DNA of 64,000 nucleotides from Crocinitomicaceae bacterium (GTDB taxonomy: Bacteria > Bacteroidota > Bacteroidia > Flavobacteriales_D > Crocinitomicaceae). Of the stretch, positions 50,091-59,188 are shown piece after piece; positions within the stretch are counted from its first letter, which is position 1, and every line of letters starts with the position of its first letter. The stretch spans positions 186,001-250,000 of the forward strand of contig JAKVAR010000002.1 in NCBI GenBank assembly GCA_022447585.1. The letters run 5' to 3'. The notes beneath the pieces are model-generated. The model had not been told where the DNA came from. It saw only the letters and a program-made list of their open reading frames with translations, and did no database searches. The position numbers and the translations under genes are program-made.

Positions 50091-52271
50091 ATGCGAATAA
50101 TACTATTATTTACTTTAATTGTAGCTTCTTCATTTTGTCGCAGTGCTGTTAATCATTGGGAGACGGTGGTATACGAAACAGACAACTGGAAATTTCTAGT
50201 ACCTTTTGCTTCGGTTCCTACAAACTGGAATACCATTGGATTCAACGACGCAAGCTGGGCTAATGGAATTGGTGGTTTTGGATATGGTGATAGTGACGAC
50301 AACACCACTTTTTCAAATACAATTTCTTGCTATCAAAGAACTACATTCAATATAATAGACATTAACGCGATTGACGTTGCCGTATTTAACATTGACTATG
50401 ATGATGCATTTGTAGCTTACCTAAACGGTGTTGAAATTACTAGAGAAAATATTACAAGTGTTGGACAGCCATTATTTAATCAACCTTCAGATGGACTGCA
50501 TGAGGCGGTTATGTACGGAGGAGGCTATCCCTTTCAATTTACAATAAGCCAATCATTTTTAGCTGCAAACCTAATTAATGGAACCAATGTTCTAGCAATT
50601 CAAACACACAATGAATCTATTTCATCTAGTGATTTAAGTTCCCGTGTGTTTTTATCCCTGGGCATAAATGATTCATCTTCTAATTATGGATCAACTCCAC
50701 CCTGGTTCGTACCACCAATTGTTTTTTCAGATTCGAATCTTCCAATTATAGTTATTAATACTGGTGGTGTTACCATTCAAAACTCGTATAAGGTTGATGC
50801 TTCAATGGGAATCATTTATAACGGTATAGGAAATAGGAATTATCTAACAGACCCTTTCAATGAATACCAAGGTGATATTGGTATAGAAATAAGAGGTTCA
50901 TCATCATCTGGATTCCCCAAGAATCAATGGGGAATTGAAACAAGAGACCCATCAGGAAATAGACATGATGTAAGTATTTTTAACATGGCTTACGATAATG
51001 ATTGGGTCTTATATGCCCCATACTCTGACAAGTCACTAATTCGAAATGTTCTTACCTATAAAATGGGATGGGATACGGATCAATATGCTCCTAGAACGAA
51101 GCTCTGTGAAGTTGTATTAAACGGTGAATATCAAGGTGTGTATGTTTTTATTGAAAAGATTAAAAGAAAAGATGGTAAAATTGGAATTGACGATGTAAAA
51201 CCTCAAGATACCACGGGAAATGAACTAACCGGTGATTACATTCTTAAAGTAGATAAACTAACATCTGGAGGAATCGTAGCATGGTCATCGCCTATCCCCC
51301 CTTACCCCGGTGCTTCTGCCGTTATTCGATTTCAAGCACATGATCCTGGTTATGATAGTTTAGTAACTGAACAATTAAGTTATTTAGAATCTAATGTTAC
51401 TTCATTTGAAAATGCCTTAGATGGTCCAAATTTTTCAAATCCTAATTCAGGATACTCTCCATACATTGACATGGAATCTTTTGTAGATTATATGCTTGTC
51501 CAAGAATTTAGCAAAAATGTTGATGGCTATAGAATAAGTAGTTTTTTCCATAAACAAAGAGACAGTGAAGGCGGAAAACTGAAAGCCGGACCTTTATGGG
51601 ACTTTAATCTGGCATGGGGAAATGCTAATTACTGTGAAGGAGGCTTAACTTCAGGTTGGGAAATGAATTTTGGAAATGTATGCGGTGGGGGTGGATATCA
51701 AAACCCTTTTTGGTGGCAGAAACTAGTTCAAGACCCTACATTTGCACATATGATGAACTGTACTTGGAGTGAACTGCGTCAAGGGCCTTGGCACACGGAC
51801 TCTTTATTAACCTATATTGATCAACAAGCTCTTTACCTTGAAGAATCTCAAATTCGTAATTACGCAAAATGGCCTGTACTCGGAACTTACCTATGGCCAA
51901 ACAACTTTATTGGAAACTCCTATGCGGAAGAAATTGATTATTTAAAGACATGGCTCGTAGAGAGAGCAAACTGGATGGATGCCAACATGTTTGGCACATG
52001 TGATGACCTTGGAATTCCAAATTTAAACGAAACCGTTTATCGTGTTTTTCCGAATCCTGCAAGAACCATAATAACTGTAGAATCGAATGAAAAAATAAAC
52101 GATGCTCAAATATTCTTAATTGATGTTGCCGGGAAATTAGTTCACTCCCAGAAAATCAACAATGTATTTTCGGTTAAGCTGGACATTTCTTACTTAGAAA
52201 AAGGAATTTATAATTATAAAATCATAGAATCTAACCAAAACGTTAGGCTTGGGAAAATCGCAATACAATAA
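50091..52271 (+). CDS. CotH kinase family protein, T9SS-secreted
   Basis: GIEIRGSSSSGFPKNQWGIETRDPSGN, GVYVFIEKIKRKDGKIGIDDVKP, LWDFNLAWGNANYCEGG; tail VFPNPARTIITVESNE...LGKIAIQ. Confidence 0.9.
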   Translation: MRIILLFTLIVASSFCRSAVNHWETVVYETDNWKFLVPFASVPTNWNTIGFNDASWANGIGGFGYGDSDDNTTFSNTISCYQRTTFNIIDINAIDVAVFNIDYDDAFVAYLNGVEITRENITSVGQPLFNQPSDGLHEAVMYGGGYPFQFTISQSFLAANLINGTNVLAIQTHNESISSSDLSSRVFLSLGINDSSSNYGSTPPWFVPPIVFSDSNLPIIVINTGGVTIQNSYKVDASMGIIYNGIGNRNYLTDPFNEYQGDIGIEIRGSSSSGFPKNQWGIETRDPSGNRHDVSIFNMAYDNDWVLYAPYSDKSLIRNVLTYKMGWDTDQYAPRTKLCEVVLNGEYQGVYVFIEKIKRKDGKIGIDDVKPQDTTGNELTGDYILKVDKLTSGGIVAWSSPIPPYPGASAVIRFQAHDPGYDSLVTEQLSYLESNVTSFENALDGPNFSNPNSGYSPYIDMESFVDYMLVQEFSKNVDGYRISSFFHKQRDSEGGKLKAGPLWDFNLAWGNANYCEGGLTSGWEMNFGNVCGGGGYQNPFWWQKLVQDPTFAHMMNCTWSELRQGPWHTDSLLTYIDQQALYLEESQIRNYAKWPVLGTYLWPNNFIGNSYAEEIDYLKTWLVERANWMDANMFGTCDDLGIPNLNETVYRVFPNPARTIITVESNEKINDAQIFLIDVAGKLVHSQKINNVFSVKLDISYLEKGIYNYKIIESNQNVRLGKIAIQ

Positions 52272-52272
52272 T

Positions 52273-53079
52273 ATGAGACATTTATTAAAAGTATTTACCT
52301 GCTTTATATTCGCGTCAACTATACTTATCGCTTGTTCCAAAACAGCAGGCAAAGGTGGCACTTCTTCAATAAAGGGAGAAGTGAATGGAGTTACACTGTC
52401 AGGAGGAAATGGAAACCTTGCAGAAAAAGAAAGAACAACAGTTATTTGTAATCATGCAGATGGCATTGGTGGATCAATTCTAGATAATAGTGATTATTTC
52501 TTATTGAATACTCCAGAAGGAGGAACACTATATTATGTCTGGTATGAAAATACAAATTGGCTGGGTCAGGATCCTGGTCTATCCGGTAGAACTGGAATTA
52601 AAGTAACGTATAGCAACAATGATTCTAATAGCACTCTTGCCTCTAACACAATGACTGCAATTAATTTAATCGCTGGCTCAGACTTCACGGTATCTTTAAA
52701 CAACGACATATTAACAATAGAAAACACCATAGCCGGTGAGGTGGTTGATGCCGATGACGTTAACACACCATTTGTAATTGACACCGAAAACCAAGGTAAA
52801 GCGGCTACAATTGGAAACTCCATTCAAACAAGTGGGGCCATTGCCGATGAAAGAGTTTATTTAATATATGGAGATGAAGACTTTTATAGCGAAACTGTGC
52901 GAACTGATGAAAATGGTAAATATCAATTTACCGGTTTAACAAAAGGAAATTATCGAATATTCGCTTTTTCATTGGATACTACAACAGCAGGTGGTCTATT
53001 GCATCAAGTTGAAGTTGAAGCGTCGATATCAAAGAATAAATCGATTTCGGAAGCACCCTCAATTACAATAATTCGTTAA
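52273..53079 (+). CDS. Lipoprotein with carboxypeptidase-regulatory-like C-terminal fold
   Basis: MRHLLKVFTCFIFASTILIACSK lipobox; TVRTDENGKYQFTGLTKGNYRIFAFS. Confidence 0.65.
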   Translation: MRHLLKVFTCFIFASTILIACSKTAGKGGTSSIKGEVNGVTLSGGNGNLAEKERTTVICNHADGIGGSILDNSDYFLLNTPEGGTLYYVWYENTNWLGQDPGLSGRTGIKVTYSNNDSNSTLASNTMTAINLIAGSDFTVSLNNDILTIENTIAGEVVDADDVNTPFVIDTENQGKAATIGNSIQTSGAIADERVYLIYGDEDFYSETVRTDENGKYQFTGLTKGNYRIFAFSLDTTTAGGLLHQVEVEASISKNKSISEAPSITIIR

Positions 53080-53783
53080 TGAATTTATTCCGTAACATAA
53101 TATTAATCTTCACGTTATTAGGTTCATTCTTCACTATTGGTCAGTCTGACTTTATCACTTGGGCTGGACTTGAGCTTAAAACTTCAGTTTCTAAAAAAAT
53201 TGAATTGAACTTAAAAGGACAATCACGATTTGATCGAAATTCTTCGCATCTTAAAAACACCTTTATTTCACCTGGAATCAGATTAAAAGTTCACAAAAAC
53301 ATTCGATTAAGCGGAAAATATAGACTTTCTAGCATTCCGTTCAATTTAAATAGCTCTAATCGTATTTTGTCGCACCGGTTGACTTTAGATGCGCAATTTA
53401 GAAATCTATTGAATTTAATACTTGATAAACCTATGGTTGATCTGAACGTAAGACTGCGTGGCACACATGAGATGGAGAAAAACAAAAGAGATGATCACTA
53501 TATTAGATTGCGATTAAAAGGAGCATTAAATTTGAAAAAATCAAAAATCACTCCCAATGCATCGCTAGAAATATTCTATCATTTGAACAATCAAATCACT
53601 TATACATTTGAAAAAGTGACATCACACCATGCAATAAATAAACTTCGGATAAGAATAGGTACAGACTATAAGCTCAACAAGCGGCAAGAATTATCATTTT
53701 TCGGAATTTACCAAAGAGAATTATTCCGTTTAGAAAATGACTTTATTCTAGGAGTCGGGTATACCTTTGAACTTAAGAAATAA
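53079..53783 (+). CDS. DUF2490-like outer membrane protein
   Basis: TWAGLELKTSVSKKIELNLKGQSRFDRN...SGKYRLSS...LNKRQELSFFGIYQRE. Confidence 0.75.
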   Translation: MNLFRNIILIFTLLGSFFTIGQSDFITWAGLELKTSVSKKIELNLKGQSRFDRNSSHLKNTFISPGIRLKVHKNIRLSGKYRLSSIPFNLNSSNRILSHRLTLDAQFRNLLNLILDKPMVDLNVRLRGTHEMEKNKRDDHYIRLRLKGALNLKKSKITPNASLEIFYHLNNQITYTFEKVTSHHAINKLRIRIGTDYKLNKRQELSFFGIYQRELFRLENDFILGVGYTFELKK

Positions 53784-53787
53784 AAAA

Positions 53788-53806
53788 GGGATTCTAAACG
53801 AATCCC
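53788..53806. terminator. Terminator between convergent genes
   Basis: GGGATTC-TAAAC-GAATCCC. Confidence 0.6.
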
Positions 53807-54012
53807 AATTTCTTTGTTGTTGTTTGTGAAAAGGCTTTACTTATAATTTTGGGGTACTTAGCGCCAAATTCAACTATGCACCATTCTTGAAATTTTTTTA
53901 CTTCTTCCACGTCAGTAATCCACTTTAATGATTTGTATAATTCCTTCTGGAATAATTGGGCATCAAAACTAACTCCGTGGAGAATTTTTTTTGTTAACTC
54001 TAACATTTTCAT
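53794..54012 (-). CDS. Small uncharacterised protein (72 aa)
   Basis: MKMLELTKKILHGVSFDAQLFQKELYKSLKWITDVEEVKKFQEWCIVEFG...; start at 54012 because the upstream part of the track ORF crosses a terminator. Confidence 0.65.
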   Translation of the reverse strand: MKMLELTKKILHGVSFDAQLFQKELYKSLKWITDVEEVKKFQEWCIVEFGAKYPKIISKAFSQTTTKKLGFV

Positions 54013-54085
54013 TGTGGTTTGTTCTTTACAATATAACGATAAAATCGATGTGTTCTTATGACGATACTTGTTAAAAAACAAAAAA

Positions 54086-54115
54086 AAGCCCGAAACACTA
54101 GCGTGAATCGGGCTT
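54086..54115 (-). terminator. Terminator of the Omp28-family gene
   Basis: AAGCCCGA-AA-CAC-TAGC-GTG-AA-TCGGGCTT, with A-run at 54077-54086 (U-tract on minus). Confidence 0.85.
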
Positions 54116-54136
54116 AACAAAGTTATTAACATTCTC

Positions 54137-55057
54137 TTACTGCAGTTTCTTTTTTACAACTTGATAAATTTCTTCTGTAACAGCATCCCTCACGTAAATC
54201 AATAAATGTACGTTATTCGGATCGTACTGAGCCGGAAGAGCATAACTATAGTTAAAGTAATACTTACCATTATCCAATTCATTATCAGTGATTTGTCTTC
54301 CCCTCCAATCACTTCCAATGGTTCCGCGCAAAACATCACGGTGAATGTAATTTGGGTCAGTTGAATTATCTGGCATCTTTTGTTTAGCAACAATTGAATC
54401 TTCAATCAAATAAACAACAGTATATAAGTCATTCGTTAATGAAGGATTTAAAATCTCAACTTCCGAATGAATAAAAACCCCATTTGTTGAAGGATAAAAA
54501 TTCACTACTGATTGCAAATTAGCTTCCAATGGAGTTGCAATAGACGCACCAACAATTCCTCTCCAAGCATCTTGTCCTGATGTATGTTGACCTGCAGTTA
54601 AAATCCGACTAACACTGCCTCTTGGGTTACCAATAAATGTTGACCCTGGAATTGATCCAAAATGCTCCCCGATAGCCAAACCAGCTGGGTTCGTCCAGTC
54701 GATTGGATAAGAGGCAGTTACGGTTTGGAACGTTCCAGCTCCATCCGGGCCTGCATGAATTGTTGCAATAACGGCTCTATCGCCTAAATCGGTGTGAATG
54801 TCATGAGCAGTATCCGCAGCTATAGGACAATAAGAACACAAATGCCCTGTGAAATCTTCAATTAGTACATTTCTTAAGGTATTCGTATTAGGCGTCCAAA
54901 CTGGCCACTCTGTAGCCGCATAAGCAACAGAATCTCCGCCAGGATATAATGAATAGTCTAATTCTGTATCTATAGCAGGAGGGAAAATTTTATCCACTTT
55001 ATCGCAAGATGCAAATACGAATAAACTAACTAATCCAATAAATAATATCTTTTTCAT
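54137..55057 (-). CDS. Omp28-related outer membrane lipoprotein (thioredoxin-like)
   Basis: LFVFASC lipobox; VLIEDFTGHLCSYCPIAADTAHDIHTDLGDRAVIATIHAG. Confidence 0.85.
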   Translation of the reverse strand: MKKILFIGLVSLFVFASCDKVDKIFPPAIDTELDYSLYPGGDSVAYAATEWPVWTPNTNTLRNVLIEDFTGHLCSYCPIAADTAHDIHTDLGDRAVIATIHAGPDGAGTFQTVTASYPIDWTNPAGLAIGEHFGSIPGSTFIGNPRGSVSRILTAGQHTSGQDAWRGIVGASIATPLEANLQSVVNFYPSTNGVFIHSEVEILNPSLTNDLYTVVYLIEDSIVAKQKMPDNSTDPNYIHRDVLRGTIGSDWRGRQITDNELDNGKYYFNYSYALPAQYDPNNVHLLIYVRDAVTEEIYQVVKKKLQ

Positions 55058-55067
55058 AATTCTAAAT

Positions 55068-56744
55068 TTAGAAACTGTGAGTGAAATTCATTGTTAAACC
55101 ATTTGAGGCAGGCACGAATCTACAAACTCCACCAACACAGAAAAGACCTTCTCGTTGTCTTCCGTATCCCAATGTGATTCTAGTAGCACCTCTAATATAA
55201 CCGAAAGAACCATAAGCATAATGCAACTGTAAGGCTTCTTGCGGATTCCCATAATTATATTGATCCATAATACTGAAGAACCAATGAGGAGAAACATTGT
55301 ACTCTAAAAGAACAGTTGCCCAGTTTCCCTTATCGTTAATATCGCCATTCTCATCGTCTTCTACAAATAAACCCTGAATTTCCAACCTTAACGAGTGCTT
55401 CTTGTTAATTTTGTATCCAAATTCAGCAACTCCAATGTGAGAAGTAATAATTCCTTCAGCATCTCCCGTTACTTTAGCAACGTCATTATTCAAGCTAATA
55501 TTGTAATAGCTTAAACGCGCATTGAACTTCTTAGTAAATTTTCTGTAAATATTAACGTTTATATCTCTCCAAAAAAGGCTATCGCTCTGATCAAACAAGC
55601 GGCTTTCATAAGCAACACCAGAAGAGTCCGATGGGTCAATATTTCCTGTTCTTTGCAATGGTTTATAGGCAGTCGAGAAATTCGCATTAATTGACGTTCC
55701 ATACTTCCCCCCTAACTTAGACCCTCTCTTAATTGTGTAGAGTACCTCTGCTTGATATGCTATCTCACCAGTTGGTTGAGTTGCATATGGATAAATCGAA
55801 GACACTAAGTTATACGTATGCGTCTTGTTCATTGCAGGCAAATAATTGATGAATAAATCAGTCAACTCCTTCGTACGATCAGATCTATAACTCATATTAT
55901 CAGCAGATTTTGCAGATAAAACGATGCCTAATCCTTTCCTAGAATATCCGAAATTAATTAAGGCCGCTTGTCCATAATTATATATATAACCGTTATCTAC
56001 AGATGGATCCTGACCTTTGATTACATACTCACCATCCAACGTGAATTTTCCATAACGTAACTTTGCACGTCCACCGTAAACTCCAGTATTCTCAGGAAGG
56101 ATATATGTATCATCGTCGTCTTTCTGGTATTTACTAACAAAAGAAGCACCAAGAGTAACGTCCAACTTTTTACCTTCAAGCTTTTTAAACATTGAGTTCA
56201 AGTTGACCTCTCCATCGACGCCGCGCACAGTACCTGCACCATGAACAATTTCTCCTCCTTGAAAAGAAAAACGTTGCAAACCATAAACACCTTTTAAAGT
56301 TACCCCGTTATAAGGGCGCAAAATTAAACGGACACCATCCAACATATTGTCATATCCTAATGCACGATCTTCATAAGCCCTAAGAGACATACCTGATCCA
56401 AATTGCTCATAGAACGAACCTAAAGTTACATCTACAAAATCATTTTGATATCCTATATACCTCATACCAATACCCGTTCCATCAAATCGATTTGGATATC
56501 CCTGAATCCTTGGCAAATATGATTCTACGCGCATACCAGCTTTAAAACCACGATTCGTATAAAATACGTTCATATAAGTGTTTAACAATCCTTTTGTATC
56601 AGGTTGCGCCGCACCAATTAAACTGTCTTGATTTAAATACTGAAAAGTACTTTCAATATTACCGGTTAAGTTGCCTCCTGGCGCTTGACTATAACCTGCC
56701 AGGGAGATAGCCGCCATAAGAGCGCATAGCGTTAATTTCTTCAT
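55068..56744 (-). CDS. DUF6029-like outer membrane beta-barrel protein
   Basis: GGNLTGNIESTFQYLNQDSLIGA...LLNTYMNVFYTNRGFKAGMRVESYLPRIQGYPNRFDGTGIGMRYIGY...REGLFCVGGVCRFVPASNGLTMNFTHSF. Confidence 0.8.
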   Translation of the reverse strand: MKKLTLCALMAAISLAGYSQAPGGNLTGNIESTFQYLNQDSLIGAAQPDTKGLLNTYMNVFYTNRGFKAGMRVESYLPRIQGYPNRFDGTGIGMRYIGYQNDFVDVTLGSFYEQFGSGMSLRAYEDRALGYDNMLDGVRLILRPYNGVTLKGVYGLQRFSFQGGEIVHGAGTVRGVDGEVNLNSMFKKLEGKKLDVTLGASFVSKYQKDDDDTYILPENTGVYGGRAKLRYGKFTLDGEYVIKGQDPSVDNGYIYNYGQAALINFGYSRKGLGIVLSAKSADNMSYRSDRTKELTDLFINYLPAMNKTHTYNLVSSIYPYATQPTGEIAYQAEVLYTIKRGSKLGGKYGTSINANFSTAYKPLQRTGNIDPSDSSGVAYESRLFDQSDSLFWRDINVNIYRKFTKKFNARLSYYNISLNNDVAKVTGDAEGIITSHIGVAEFGYKINKKHSLRLEIQGLFVEDDENGDINDKGNWATVLLEYNVSPHWFFSIMDQYNYGNPQEALQLHYAYGSFGYIRGATRITLGYGRQREGLFCVGGVCRFVPASNGLTMNFTHSF

Positions 56745-56767
56745 TAAGTAAAATTAAAGTATTGCTT

Positions 56768-57280
56768 TTATTTCTCTGTTAACTTCAATAATTGCTCATA
56801 TAACTCGTCCTCATCACCAGGAGCATAGTTATTATGAGAATAAACGATGTTTCCTTCCGTATCTAATAAAAAAGTATGAGGAACATTATTCACACCCATT
56901 GCTCTCTTGAAATCTCCATTTGGATCCATAAGTACTAAATACTCCCATCCTTTACCGTTAACATACATAGGGACAGAGTTCTTTGTTTTCTCATCATCAA
57001 TTGAAACAGCAACCAATTCTACACCTGTTTCATCCTGCCAATCAATATAAACATCATTAATTGTGTTCAACTCTCTCTTACAAGGTGAACACCAAGTAGC
57101 CCAAAAACTGATAATAACCGGACCATCAAATCCTAATTCAGCAGTGTTAACACTATTCCCGTCCATATCTTTTAATTGAACTGAAGCTACTTTCTTATCT
57201 AAAATTTTACCATGATCGTCCTGAGCTCTAGAACCAAAAGCGCAAGCGAATCCTATAAAAAGTAATACAATGTTTTTCAT
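56768..57280 (-). CDS. TlpA-like thiol-disulfide oxidoreductase
   Basis: PVIISFWATWCSPCKRELNTIN; GVNNVPHTFLLDTEGNIVY. Confidence 0.92.
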   Translation of the reverse strand: MKNIVLLFIGFACAFGSRAQDDHGKILDKKVASVQLKDMDGNSVNTAELGFDGPVIISFWATWCSPCKRELNTINDVYIDWQDETGVELVAVSIDDEKTKNSVPMYVNGKGWEYLVLMDPNGDFKRAMGVNNVPHTFLLDTEGNIVYSHNNYAPGDEDELYEQLLKLTEK

Positions 57281-57572
57281 AATGAGTTTTATTTAATTTT
57301 ATCTAGCCAACAGTAGTCAAAAACCCTGCCGAAGTCAAATGTAACTCAATTTTATGGTTTGTACTCATGGATATTGCGTTTCATTATTGAATTCCTATGT
57401 GTTTTTCGCCGAGCACAAAGCCACCTAAAACATTATACATCAATACATAAAACAGCCACTATACATTTAATTCTTAAAAATTCAAACTGTGGACTAATTG
57501 TTGTAGAAGCTAGATTACGACTGATAAATTTCATATATTTGGTCGTACGGTACAAATTTAAACCCTAGAATT

Positions 57573-58298
57573 ATGAAAAAAACATTACTCTCTTTACTGG
57601 CAGCTTCAGCTCTTGCACTGTCTTCATACGGGCAGGGATTGGTTATATATCTTGATGGAGGATCTACGGATGTTTCTGGTCAAGAGCAATCGGTTGCAGA
57701 CATTACTTTTGACGCTTTCAATGAACATCTAGTTGATTTTATTGTTAACAATGATCAAGGATCTGCCCAAGATTGGGTAATCACCAGAGAAATACTAAAC
57801 GAAACATCAGGTTGGTCCAATACATTTTGTTGGGGTATCAATGGAGCAGCAGGAAACTGCTATCCAGCCTCTGCAGATATATTGTGGACTTCTCCGTCGT
57901 TATCTATTCCTTCTGGTGGTGCTGGTAAATTATCGACATATGTTAACGCTCCTACTGCTGGAACGGCAACATACAGATACCACGTATCAACAGACGGAAG
58001 TAATTATATAGATTTTGTTGATGTAACAGTTACTTCAGTTTTAGGAGTTGATGAAAAACCATCAATTACTGCGAGTGTTGCACCTAACCCTGCTACATCT
58101 TATGTTACTATTAAAGCGAACGGTGTAAACACTGCATCAGTTACTTTAGTTGATGTTTTAGGAAACGTTGTTCGTAAAGAAACAATGTCTGGTTCTAAAA
58201 CAATCAATGTATCGGAATTCAAAAACGGAATCTACTTCTTACGCATTGAAGCGGAGGGTGCAGAAGCTGTAACAAGAAAAATTATAGTTAGACACTAG
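57573..58298 (+). CDS. T9SS-sorted secreted hypothetical protein
   Basis: Signal MKKTLLSLLAASALALSSYGQ; tail ASVAPNPATSYVTIKANG...GIYFLRIEAEGAEAVTRKIIVRH. Confidence 0.8.
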   Translation: MKKTLLSLLAASALALSSYGQGLVIYLDGGSTDVSGQEQSVADITFDAFNEHLVDFIVNNDQGSAQDWVITREILNETSGWSNTFCWGINGAAGNCYPASADILWTSPSLSIPSGGAGKLSTYVNAPTAGTATYRYHVSTDGSNYIDFVDVTVTSVLGVDEKPSITASVAPNPATSYVTIKANGVNTASVTLVDVLGNVVRKETMSGSKTINVSEFKNGIYFLRIEAEGAEAVTRKIIVRH

Positions 58299-58318
58299 TC
58301 TTACCTTAAACATAATTC

Positions 58319-58350
58319 AAAAAGCCATCTGCAATGTAGATGGCTTTTTT
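58319..58350 (+). terminator. Rho-independent terminator
   Basis: AAAAAGCCATCT-GCAATGT-AGATGGCTTTTTT. Confidence 0.85.
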
Positions 58351-58384
58351 ATTTTAGAAGACTAATATAGTTTTGTAACTTTGG

Positions 58385-59188
58385 TTGGACTTGGATAAGC
58401 TACCACATATATATCAAACTGCTATCAGAGCTTCGATTGAAGCTTCTGCTACAATAATGAGTGTTTACCGTTCAAGCTTTGATGTAGAATTAAAAAAAGA
58501 CGGATCTCAAGTTACAGAAGCTGATCTTAAGTCTTCAGAAATTATTTCAAAACATTTAGAACCACTAGGAATTCCTATTACTGGAGAAGAACGCGTTAAA
58601 ACCAGTTTTGACATTAGATCAACATGGGAAGAAAACTGGAGCGTAGATCCTTTAGATGGAACTAAAATGTTCGTTATGAAAAATGACGAATTCTCAATTA
58701 ACATTGCTCACATACAACACGAGCGGCCTGTGTTTGGTTTAATCTGTTCCCCTGTAGAAGAGAAAATCATTATCGGAATTTCTAATCGTGGCGTATACAC
58801 ATTTCACTTTGATCAAGCCGAAGAACCAGCTTCATGGATTAAAATAGAAGCTAAAGCAAATATCAATAAGCCTCTAACCATTGCCTGTTCAAGAAGTTTT
58901 ACGCAATCCAAATATCCGTTGGTTGCAGAGTTAATTGAAAAGTATGGAGACATAAGACTTCTAAGAAAAGGGAGCGCTCTTAAGTTTTTCGATTTAGCGG
59001 ATGGAACCGCAGATATATATCTGCGTTACGCACCAACGATGGAATGGGACATTGCTGCTGGGCAAGCTATACTGAGTGAATTAGGTGGAAAAATAAAAAG
59101 TTTAGAAACAAACAAAGAGTTAACTTATAACAAAAAAAGTTTGTTCAATCCCAACTTTGTAGCTAGAACAAAGCCTATACTTCTTTGA
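58385..59188 (+). CDS. cysQ: 3'(2'),5'-bisphosphate nucleotidase / inositol monophosphatase family (CysQ-like), TTG start
   Basis: VTEADLKSSEIISKHLEPLGIPITGEE; WSVDPLDGTKMFV; YLRYAPTMEWDIAAGQAILSELGG. Confidence 0.88.
   Translation: MDLDKLPHIYQTAIRASIEASATIMSVYRSSFDVELKKDGSQVTEADLKSSEIISKHLEPLGIPITGEERVKTSFDIRSTWEENWSVDPLDGTKMFVMKNDEFSINIAHIQHERPVFGLICSPVEEKIIIGISNRGVYTFHFDQAEEPASWIKIEAKANINKPLTIACSRSFTQSKYPLVAELIEKYGDIRLLRKGSALKFFDLADGTADIYLRYAPTMEWDIAAGQAILSELGGKIKSLETNKELTYNKKSLFNPNFVARTKPILL

Noticed and set aside
54013-54132. N-terminal extension of the 53794..54132 ORF
   Set aside because: Reads through the Omp28 terminator hairpin; MKM at 54012 is the plausible start.
57359-57568. 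69-aa ORF
   Set aside because: Low-quality composition, no family signal, occupies the leader/promoter region of the 57573 gene.
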